From Larus michahellis (Eukaryota > Chordata > Aves > Charadriiformes > Laridae), in contig NC_133896.1 of assembly GCF_964199755.1 (NCBI RefSeq), positions 82,675,815 through 82,739,814 on the forward strand: a stretch of 64,000 bases of DNA, in the 5' to 3' direction. Numbering within the stretch: the stretch's first letter is position 1; each line of letters opens with the position of its first letter. Of this stretch, positions 40,001 through 52,000 are shown piece after piece. Made by a program: the position numbers and the translations under genes. Under the pieces are notes generated by a model. That model was not told where the DNA came from. It ran no database searches and worked only from the letters and a program-made list of their open reading frames with translations.

Positions 40001-43000
40001 AATGGTGGGATATCTCCTCTGACTTCTCTCACTGCAATCCACCTAAGTGAACCAAAACCACGCCTGCAGATTTCCACCTAACCTCTATAATTCTTCTCCC
40101 TCCTAGATACCCACTCAGGAATGACAGCTCTCTTCACCTTTCTTCAGATTCCCTCATCTTCACATTCCCTCCCTTGTCCCAGAATCATGATGTCTTCCCT
40201 TTCTGTGCTGGACTAATCCAGGAGGGGTCAGCAGAAATCTTAATCATCTCCGTTCAGTGAGGCGCTGGCTCTTTTCCAGGATCCCAGTAGAGCTTAGAGA
40301 AGGCAGCAGTCCCTTCATTTCATACTGCTGAATTTCTGTGCTTTTCCTTTCTCCTGACCCTGCACCTCAAACTTAAGGGGACATCATGGGCCCAGCACTT
40401 CAAAATTTAGACCACCTGCTAGACCTGCCCTTTGGCTGTGGTGAACAGAACATGGTTCAGTTTGCACCAAACATCTTCATACTCCAGTACTTGAATAAGA
40501 CTAAACAACTGGACCCAGAAATTGAAGATAAAGCACTGATATTCCTGAGAACAGGTAAACATCATCCTTCTTCCTTCTGCTGCAAAATGAAGGTGCTATA
40601 CATCAAGAGTGTGGGGCACTGGTCTGGTGGGGATGTGCAAGGCGGGAGTGGGAGCACTGCCAGAGCTGTGATAAAGGAAGATATCACAGAGAATAAGGGA
40701 AATGTCTCATGGAAGGAAAAACATGTTTCTGAAGAAGGTTGTCTGTCGCTGCCTGTTATTGCAGTATTAAGTCTGCTTTTCTGAGAAGGGTGTGCGTAAT
40801 TAATGATCTCCATCATTACATGATACCTGTGGTTTGTTCCCTTATCAGTCCAAGGCAGACGAAGTCCCTTGTGGAAACAGGGCAGCACCTGCTATTATTT
40901 GGAATAAAGAGTGGCCTTTGGGGATAGATAGAAGTTTAGTAGCTTAGTGTTCCCCTGTGTTTTAGGACACATATTGTGGGGGCACATCAGCTCTGTCCAA
41001 TATAATCTGAATTTAATACTGTGCCCTTGTCTGTGTCCGATTCTGCAATGTGCCTCACGTTCCAGCTAGCTGTTGTGCTGAAAAACAAACAAGATTTCAT
41101 AATGTTCCCCTCTAGGAAAAGTCTTCCTCCTCATTCCTACATCTCTTTTCATTCACAGTAAGGTGCCTGTGAGGGTTCCCTGGGGCACAGGGAGACATGA
41201 AGTGGCGGAGCATGTCCCTGTTCTGCAAAACCAGCAGGGCAGATACCCACAGTACTGGCACATAGTAGCTCCAGTAACATAGAGCAGCTGCGTGGCGCAC
41301 TTCAGTGATGCTGTGCAACTGCCTCTTGTCATGCTGATGCTGTGGGATGCGTGGGGAATTGTGGGGTGTTAGGTTTGCCTCAACGTCGCTGACTGTAGGG
41401 TCTGGTGAAGTCTCTTGCGGTGAAGCCTTCTTCCCACAGCAAGGATACAGTTTGAAATGCTACAGGTCCTTGCACTGAGAATTGTGTCTTGGCACCTGTC
41501 TTCATAGGTTACCAGCGTCAGCTGCTCTACAAACATGATGATGGCTCCTACAGCGCCTTTGGGAAAGCTGACAACCAGGGCAACACATGGTGAGTGACCG
41601 AAGTTGGTACTGTCACCCTAAACCTACTGTCCTTGGTGGTTCAGCTCCTGTCTGTGACATGTATTCCTTCGTGCTCTGCTTACAGGCTGACAGCTTTCGT
41701 AGCCAGGTCCTTCGGACAAGCCAGCTCTCACATTTACATCAATAAGGATCATGTAAAAAGTGCTCTGCTCTGGCTGCAGAAGCACCAGCTGCCCAGTGGC
41801 TGCTTCCAGAGTGTGGGGAAGCTCTTCAACAATGACTTGAAGGTACGGCTCCCAGAAACGGGAGTGGGAGTGGGAATGGGAACGGGAACACAGTGTGGGG
41901 CACAGGGCTGCTTCCCCAGGCTCTTCCACTGTGCACAGTAGCACAAACCAATGTCCCCACGGCTTAGCACAGCCAAGGCAGCTTTCCAGAGCAGAATGAA
42001 AAAGTGTGGCCTAGAACAGCAGGCATTTCCTCTATGTGAGGTTTTAGTCTCTGATAGGCTTTTTTCATTTTTAATCTATCTGAAAGGCACCATGGCTAAC
42101 GGTGCCAAGGCACTTCAAGGGCACAGGGAAAAATATCTTTATATTTTAGTCCTTGTCTAGAATACCCTGGCTAGATTCTCCCTCTTCTCATGCCTTATGA
42201 TGCACGATACTGTCCAGATAGGCCTGACTATGTGTTCTAATATGGGATTATCTGAAGACTCAGTTGTCCCTCTGCTGCCCAACAAGTATGACTTCTCCTG
42301 AAGCCTGGCATTCCCAAAATGATCCCTGCAGTCTAGCTGGAAATGAATCAAACTCTTGGTGAACATGCCCTAGTACTCAGGTACCAAACGGTGTGCATGC
42401 AAGTGGCAATACTTGGGTTCATTGTCTTTGTAAAGGTAAGAATAATCCAGACTGGATGGATTGCAAAATTGCCCATATTAAATACAAGGCAAGTTTATGA
42501 AAGAAAGCAGGCTGCTATTTTAGTGGAACAAAGGCTACACTTTTTTCCTTAAAATTTGTATGCAGTACAAAATAAAAACAGAGTGTACGTGTAGACTGTT
42601 CATCCTTGTCTGGCTTTCATTAATTTCTCAGCTTCTGCTTTCTATTTGAACAGAACCTTTTTGAATAGGTTTTGCCCCCCACCCTGCTTGCACTTCAAAG
42701 TTTTTGCTATTCAGTGTGAATGATGCTTCTCAGCATCTCAGCCCAAATTTCCCCCTTCATTTTAGATGTAGTCTTGTCTCATGTCTGAGGATGCAAGCAG
42801 AGCTTCCCCAAGAACGAATGTCATCTGATAGGAAAAGAGGCTCCTGTGAACCTGTCTACCCGTATTAACTTGTAGCTTCTCACAGTTGCTTGAATTGTAT
42901 GTAAACTTGCATTGCTTCTTGTGTGCAAACCCTGCATCATAAAAACTTTGTTCATGTGTCAAATTGTAACATATTTAATAAAATACATAGCTCAACAGTT

Positions 43001-46000
43001 TCCTCCATGCCCTTCTATGAGAAGGCATGTCTAGGCTGTATGCACAATGTGGCTCTGAGGCTGCCCTTAACACCAGAATTTCATGACATTCAGTAAGTGA
43101 GCCTTGAGTGCTTTCCTTCAGTCCCCACATGTCCAAGAATGTCCAGAGGCATGTTACTGTGCTCTCTCAAGTATGCCATCCATAGGTAGTTTCAGTGGTT
43201 ATACTATGGACAGGCAAGCAATGATTAGTTTTGTCCCTTTCTGATGTCTGTCTGTGTGACTTGCAGGGTGGTGTGGATGATACAATCTCGTTAACAGTCT
43301 ATGTCACTGCTACGCTGGTGGAGCTCGATCTGGAGAAGAATGTAAGTCACCTACAAACTCTTGCAGGGCTTAGGAGTGTGCTTCATCCTTCATTCTTCCC
43401 CAGACCTGTTGTTTCAGGGAGTACCCAGCTTGAGCTGGTGAAAGGTTCTGTCATGTCCCACCTTTGCACACAATAAGCTCAACAGGAAATTTTTAACTTG
43501 GGTATGGAGCTCTTATGGCCATTCCCAACTGATCTCAGGGGAAACAATTGCCTCTGGAAATGGCTCAGGGCTTGCAGGGAGAGGCAACAGTTTTCGTTAA
43601 ACCGACCAACATAACTAGAAGGGAAAAAAAAGACGACCTTTCAGGTATGCAACACCCCCTCCTTCAGAGCTGAAATATAAGCAGTGATCTTCAAGTTGAG
43701 CGTAGACTGTTCTAGCCAGGAAGGGCTGATATTCCAGTTTTACTGGTACAGTTCTGAAAACAACCTCATACTCCCTCGGAAGTCGAGATCCACAGCATGC
43801 AGGTTTGAGCCAACTTGTTACCAGGCACTTCCTACAGCTGAATTGTCCAGTGTATTAACAATGCCCTGTCCCAGTGAACTGTCCGGTCACGTCTTTATTT
43901 TCAACCCACAGCGAGTGATGCTTTATCCACTCTACTTCATGTTCCACAGCCCTGAAAGATATGCTGGCAGTGAAATACATCAAGGATGTAGCTGGGATAC
44001 TTGAGGGTTGGGGATAGATTTTCACAACCAAAAGCAGTCAGTGGAAATTCACTGGGTTTGGATTCCTTTCTCAGGACACCATGCTGCATAATGCCTTACA
44101 GTGCCTCAAGAACATAACGCTTGCTAAGACAAGCCGCTATGTCAAGGCCTTGATGGCTTATGTCTTCACGTTGGCTAAGGACACGGAGATGAGAGAGCAG
44201 CTCCTGGATATGCTGGAGAAGGAAACCGGTAGGTTGCTGCTGTTTAGAAGATTTCAGGTTCTAGAGATAACGACTGTGTTTAAGGCCTGATATCTGTAGG
44301 ATTTAATTGCAGTGATTTGGGAAGTTTAACTATTCTCAGATTGGCTTTCGTGTCAGAAAATGGTAATTTATTGAAGCTGTGATAGTCTCTAGTTTTCTCA
44401 GGCCTGGGAAACAATTTCTAACTGAAAGCAGCAGAAGTGATCCATGCTTAACTTGTGTGGCCAGAGTACTCACTTGAGTTGTGGTGCTCCCATCATTCTT
44501 CAGCAATTCACACATAGTGCAAGAGATCTTGCAGAGGAAACTTGCCTCACCATGGCTATTCAGCTGTTGGTCAGGGCATTTACTTGCAGATTTCAAACCT
44601 TTTGACTGCTTTCCCATTGCTGCTCAGGGCCCTTGGGTGGATGCAACCTTTTTGTTGTGATGCTGAGCTTGGTTCTTCCTTTTGCCTCTTTAACTTGGAA
44701 AAAATGGACTTCTACACTGAATGAGGATGCCAGATGGGGGCTTCAAAGCACCTAAGACTATGTTTAAACAGTTGGTAACAATTATACCTGATTTGGCTTA
44801 AGTAAGTTCTCCCCCACATCTATTTATCCGGCAGTGTGGGGAACTGCATTGGGGACAGAAAAATAACACGGAAGAAAAAAGGGAGAGAGGATTTTTCAGC
44901 CTGACTAGCTACCAGTGCAGTTCACTGCAGAGCCACTCAAGCTGCCCAGCTGGCTTCACAGGGTGGCTAGTGGGCAAACTGGAAGGAGTAGAATTGCACA
45001 CACTTAGTGCAACACTTTTTCACAGCTGCCTCCGAGAAAGTACATATGGAACCGGTGACTGGAGCACTGATGTCCAGTCAGTCTGATGTTTCTAACTTAC
45101 CAAGCACTTTGGAAAACGTCCCCTTAAGGCCCTAGGGCATGGAGCACTACAAACTCTCTGTGGGTCAAGTGACAGTTTTCTTTGGCTCTTGCTTCCACTG
45201 CAAACAGTTAGAAATGACTTTTCAAGAGCAATGGAGTCGTAAGTAAGGGAAAGGTGTTGTCCTACAGGTTTAAATGGTCTGTGTTCTGCCTACTGAGTCT
45301 GACGGTATGACTGCAGCCACCTGCTTCAGCCAGTTAGCCTGCTGGAGAATCTCTGCACGAGAGGATTATCTTCGGCTGGCTACAGACACCTTCCGTGGCT
45401 TGGTGGCTGGGATTCTGTTAGCCTCGCTAACAGGATTACAGTTGGGTGTCAAATAGGAGTTTGGTGCTTTTTAAAGAATCTAGGTTAATCTGCAGGTCAC
45501 CTCTAGCTGCATCTCCGCGACACCTTCTGCCACTTCATGAAAAAGCTTTGTTCTGCTTATGTCACCTTGGAGGTAAAAAATCACAAATCCCTCATGCAAA
45601 AAACTTCCTTTGTGATAAACAATGAAGTAACACCAGTCCATAGAGTCTCTGAGCTAAATTCTAAAGTCTTTATGCTGGTTTTATGCAAACAAGTGATTTT
45701 GTGATTCTTATCTCAAAAGTGAAGTTTTGTTCTGAAAACTGACTTTGAATTTAAAAGCATTTCAGGTTTTCACATTTGTACCATCACAGAAGATGTCTAC
45801 ACTGGCACAATTAAGCTAAATTCTTATCTGAATTTTGGTTGGTCCCCTGCTATCACTACAGCAAAACGTTCAGCCAGACTCAGACACATTCATTACCTGT
45901 GAGCTTGGACCATAGGTTGGAGCCCAGCTCCAGATTAAATTGTCCTAGCCTATGCACTGCATAGTGAGGATGCCAACAAAATAAGTTGGGTAGTCTTGCT

Positions 46001-49000
46001 CCTCCAGTAGCCTGCCGGCAATTCTCCCTCAAAGAGTGAGAAATTCTTGCACAAAAGACACAAGTGACTGGAAATGAGTCCTAGAGCTTTTCAGCACAGG
46101 GAGCCCCGTTAGACTAGGTAAATGCAGAAATGCAGAAACAGCAAAAAAGCTGTTGAGTGGGGACATAGCTTTGAATATACACAGAGACGAATAAGGCTAG
46201 GACTGTACTTTAAACTAAAAGCTTCTGTTCAGAGTCAATCATTTTCTAGAGGAACTAGGATTGGGGGACTGGATGTCTCTCTGTGTTTTCAAAGGAAGCA
46301 ATGGAGCCTATCATAGATGGCCAGCCCTTCGGAGTGCAAAAACAGCAGGAGGCTTCTGCACTCTGAGGTGCCCCAGAAAGGCACAGGCATTTTGGATGGT
46401 GTACAGGGAACTGGCAGTCCTCGAGGGGTACCAGGGCAGGAAAAGCTGTTGTTCACAGGGATCTACTGTTCTTCTCTTCCACACGTTTCTCCCCCCATTG
46501 GCAGAGCTCCTGACATCACATTACAGTAGTGAAGAATCTTCTTCTTCTGTGATTGAGACAGTCGCCTACATCCTCCTGGCTCACATCTCCAAACCAGACT
46601 TGGCATTCAACGAAGCCTCAGTGAGCAAGCTTGTGCGCTGGCTCAGTGGACAAAGAAATGCCTTTGGCGGACTTGCTTCTACACAGGTAATAAGCTGGGG
46701 AAAGGAGAGAAATACTGTGTCTGGAATGCTGTGCACGTCTCTCATACACATGTCGCTCTAGATCCCTCCTTTGCAGACAGGCATACATGAGCTCTGCTTG
46801 GGAATGGGAATGACATGGGGAAACTCTTTTTCTGTGTGGTGCAACTGGGATTACTCAGGTTCTGGGACTGCTAACCACAGGGCTCAGAAGCCACCCTTTC
46901 CAGATAACAGAAGTCACCCTGCTGCCTGTACACTTCGTGGCATAGACCCCGCTTGAGTAAGAATGTGAATCAGGGCCACAATGTGTGTTGTTCTCCCTGC
47001 AGTGCTTGACTTAGTGTGCCAGACCTTGTACCACATGGCTCCATAGCAAAGTGACTCTCTCTCTTTCCCTTCAGGACACAGTCGTTAGCCTGCAGGCCTT
47101 GGCTCAGTATGCAGCCCTGATTCCCCAGGAGATCAGAGATGTAAAGGTGACAGTGAAAGGCAAGGCGGCTTCACCACTGGAGTTCCATGTGCACAGGAAC
47201 AACAAGTTGGTCCTGCATCAGGCATCTCTCCGTGGAGTCCCAGGGACATACACAGTGCAGGCGACTGGCAGTGGCTGTGTCTATGTACAGGTGAGTACAT
47301 ATAAGGAACAGAGCTGCCAGGTTTTGCCACTGACTCTTCAAATGAGGTTTGGCTCTAAGCAGGCACTACAGCCTCAAATTCTGAGTAAGATTTGGCTTCC
47401 TAGGCAGAATCATGTCAAATTTAAAGGAGGTCAGGCATACTCTGTTGACATGGCTTTATTGCAGCCATCTATGGTATCTTCTCAGAAATGTCTCAGCTTT
47501 GCTATCCCAAGCTACAGAGACATGTAATTGTTAAGAGATCAGTAAATCTGAAGTCAGGAGTAATGAGATACAAAAGAATACCTGCTTTTATATCAAACAT
47601 ATGTGGCTGATGTCACTGCTTCAGGAGCTGAGCACTATATATCTTCTGACATAGTATTCTTTGGGTTGTTATCACATGCATAGATGGGGAGTGACATAGG
47701 ACCAAGGTGTTCTTATCCCAGTACACCAACACAACTAGTCCATCAGCATGCATCTTATTTTTTGGGCATCTTTGATAGTGGTCTGTTTATGAGCCATTCA
47801 TGCAGCAAAGAACTGGAGGATCAAGTCGCTCCCTGTGGAAACCTCCCTCACTGGGTCACTTCTGTTCAGCCACCTCTTACGATGTTCACAGAGAATCTAT
47901 ATGCAGTGCACAGACAGGAGGACACAACAATTATTTATTGCTAATGCATGTAGGAAGTTGCTAGGACTCATACTACTTGGCTACACTCGAACATAGTTAA
48001 TAAGCATGAGACATCTAATGAGTACCTGCTGGCCAGACAGTCAGTCACCAGGCAGGTGGAAGAAGGTTGGCCTATGCCGCTCTTTGGAGGAGCATGATCA
48101 TCCCTCTTGCCAAGTTGGCCTCTTCTGATTCTCTGCTCTTTCTTTCTGTCGTAAGGGTTTTGTACTTGTTTTGTCAGTATTTTTCCCCTTGAGACCTAGA
48201 ACTACTATTATCACGTCAACAGGTAACAGTTACACTTCTTTCTCCTTGCGGGCAGGGTTTTAGCTAATGTACTTTCTCACATCTTAACAATATTTTTTTT
48301 TTTTTCAGAAAGACTGAGGCAATGTTGTACTGAATGAGGCCTTGGATCACAGATAGCTGTGCCTCCAGGCTGAGGGTTACATTTGTCAGATGTGCCTGAT
48401 GCTATGTGCTAAACACAGAACGTCTGAACTGAAAGCACACCCGGGCCCAACTGTCTGAGCCACTGGTTACCAATTCATTAAAAGCTGGAGGCACAGCTAG
48501 TCCTTTGGCTCATACAGGGAAGCTCCAGGGCACTTCACAGAGATGTTTTCTGTCCCACCAGACCACTTTGTACTATAACACCCCACCAGCAAAAAAAGAA
48601 GATGTCTTTGTCCTGGATGTGGAGACAGTACCAAGAGAATGTGATGGTGTCAGGAAACAGCTTGACATCCATGTGTCTGTGAGGTATGAGATCCCTTGAG
48701 GCTCTTTCTTCAGTGGAAAGAAGTGGGAGCCCCAGTAGCATGACCAGAACCCCATAAAAACCTTCTGTCTGTGGAGACAAAGACAAACAGGCACACTGTC
48801 TTCTCTGTAGATCCCAAAGAGATTGTGAACTGAAAATTAAGGTCTGGGGAAGTATGGGAAGGCACTGGCAGAACCGCAGGAATTACCTCAGTCAGCATGG
48901 AGCAACTCAGCAGCCCCCAGAGCACTAGGCAGCATTCCCAAGAGCCAGACCTCTTGCCTTGGAGACACTCAGCAGCCTGGGCTGAATCAGCCCTGAGGTG

Positions 49001-52000
49001 CATTCTCCTGCAGCGTGAACCTCTGCGGAAACCAGACAGCAGAAATTTCAGTCCCTATCCACATTTCACTTGCCTGCATCTGTCTAGGATAAGTGTCTTG
49101 GTCCGTATTGTCCTGTCCTGAAAGAGAACGATGCCAACATTGTCACTCTCAATCCGTAACATCAAAGATCACTTCCACCTGTTGTGGAGGGCAGCACGAA
49201 CATTAACCATAACACATTTGGTACATAATCTGTCTCCATACTGAACAAGTAGATGGGGGTATTTTTTTTTCCCTTTCTCCCATCAGCTAGACAAGCTGCT
49301 GAGCTTTCCCATCACTGTAGAGCAGGCCAGAGTTTGGCAGGGTTCATTGGTATCTCCTAGAAATTCTCCTAGAGATGCCTTCCACATCTAATGTACTTCT
49401 CTCCTGCCTTTTTTTCAGTTATGTAGGGGACAGTGAGACCAGTAACATGGTCCTGGTGGAGGTGGAGATGCTGTCAGGGTTCATTCCTGTGAAGAGCTCT
49501 GTGAAAGAGGTAAGACTTTTTCCTATGGCCTTCCTTGAAAATATGATAATCTATTTTCCAGATGTAGCTCAACCAGAAATACCCAAACCTCTAAGAGCTG
49601 CTGGAGAATGGTGGCTACTATGAGGTTATCTTACTACAAGTTAACTAAGCAAGTACAGATATCGTGGGCTATTTCAGCAGGCAACTTTCCACTTGCAGAA
49701 CTGATGGTGCAGTTTTTCATGTTCAGTAATGAGGATCACATATGTGTCAAGAAGTTAGAGACGAGCTGAAAAGCACCTAGTTAGAACCATCCAGGGTGCA
49801 CTGAGACCCTTCACTGTTGCCAGTGGCATTTGTAGAGATATTCTATAAAGCAGTGTTGGGCGCTCCAGGATATAGCCAAAAAGATCCATCATATTCTCCT
49901 ACTAACCATCTTTCCCTTTGCTACAAGTGCTGAAAACAGGAATGTGGTTCAAGGACACTTATTACAAAGCTGAAAAAAATCTTTTCTAATGCTTTGAGAG
50001 CTCCCAACAAATCTCAGTGCCGTTATAGTTGGGGAACGCAGGTCTTCCTTGACTAGGCTAAGTGCTTCAGTCAGCAGTGTTTCACTGACAAATACCAAAC
50101 TTAGTGTAAGACAACAGGGAAGGCCAATGAGTTGGTGCTAACCAAGCTCATCTCTTGCCTTCCTATACAGCTGGAGAAGATACCTCTGGTGAAAAAGACA
50201 GAGATAAACCCAGACAAAGTCACGATCTACTTGGAAGAGGTAAGAGGAAGACCACAGGGAGCTGCCCATTCAAGTAGTAGCAACTGCAGTACTTCGCATT
50301 GGGACTCTCAGAGATCAGAAATACAAATCTCTAGGCTGGTCAAGCAGGCTAAAATTTTGGCAGAAGAGGAAGAGGGTGGAAGAACCTGGAAAGATGAGAA
50401 AGAAATCTCTGATGCAGAGAGAATAAAGTTGATATGTAGGAGACTTTGAGATGGTCAGTACGTTTCTGCTCACTTCTATTCTTCTCTCCAGCTGGGTGAA
50501 ACTTCTCTGAAGCTTAACATCTCAGTGGAACAAGATGTTGAAGTGCAAAACCTGAAAGCAGCAACAGTGTGCGTCTACGACTACTATAAGCCAGGTGAGA
50601 TTTCACTGGGATAGGCAAAGCGTAACCATTATAACCCCAACTCAGACACAGTTCTGTCTCTGCCCCTTACCCCCTTATCTCCCTTGTTCCAGTGCATTTC
50701 CTCCTGCAACTTCAAGGTTGGGTTTTCTCTGTACAAAACTTCTATGTTCAAGTAGCAGAATCACTTGCTTTTCTGTTCTTGATGTGAGGCTGTCTGGCGC
50801 TATGATTATGTTGTGGTGTATATGTGTTCAAAGTGACTGCGCTTTTTGACTTCCTCTGTCTTCAAGCTACCTCTCTGTGGAAAGAAAGCTTCTCTGACAA
50901 TTTACCATGTCTTTTCCTGCTCCTTAGCTCACTTGAAAATATGTAGGCATTTATTTAAAATCAGTGTTACACGCTGCCAGCCCGATCCATCAGAAGGTAG
51001 AATTTAGATCTATGCTTTTCATGTATAGTGTAATAATCCTACCATATCTCAGAAGATAATAGGAAAATAATTTCTTACCCTTTAAAGTTCTAAATTAACT
51101 ATCAGCACACAGAAGAAAGATCTTGGAGTCATTTTGAGTCTCAGATTACTTCATGCTCGGTATCAGCCAAGCCAGCAGATGGAATATTAAGAATTATTAA
51201 AAAAAAAAAAAAAGAATTTGAGAACAAAATGGAAAAGCTACCACTGGAGATTTAGAAAGCAGCACCATAGGCTGTTGTATACTGAATTCCATTCCTGTTC
51301 TCCTTTCCATACCATGTCAAGCAGAGAAGACAACCTCTTAATCCAGCATTTACAGAGCTAAATATTGTCACCTAATATGCTCTCTCTTTGCTATTCCATT
51401 CTGTACAAGAATTTTTGTGCTTAGTATATGCAATTTAAAAATTGTTATCTGACATGACGATAGTCATTATCAGCAAAAACCCAAGGCCACCAGGATACAC
51501 TACTGAAAGGCTCTCTATTTACAAAAACGTCCTTGCGTAAGAAGGTATCACAATGCATAAAAGGGTCTTTTACAGCTGTACAGGAGACATGTTGGGGAGA
51601 CAGACCACTGGTCCAACCACTGTAGACATTTTCTGTTCCTGCATTCACAGTCTGAAGAGTAAAAAAAATTAAGGTAGCAGAATGGTTGTGTTAAAGAGAA
51701 AGAAGTTTGCCATTACCCTGCCATGCAGTTCTGCAGCTCACCACCCTTTCTCTTTTGTTTCTACAGATGACCGCACAGCAGGAGAATATGTTTTCCCTTG
51801 CAGTTCAGGTTAGTGTTAACAGGCTTCCAATGTAGGAAACACCTGAAACAGAGCAGAGGACTGGCAGTAAGCAAGCAAAGCAGCCCACCTCTGTTCTGTA
51901 TTTAATTCCACCACATGCTGTAGAGCCTTCTTGTACTGCAGGTTGAATTGGGATCTATTTGTCATGGTTTGGGATGGGTTGCCTAATGACAAGACGGCAG

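Noticed and set aside
45415-45433. Small palindrome CTGTTAGC-ctc-GCTAACAG
   Set aside because: 8-bp arms are expected by chance in 64 kb and nothing nearby gives it meaning.
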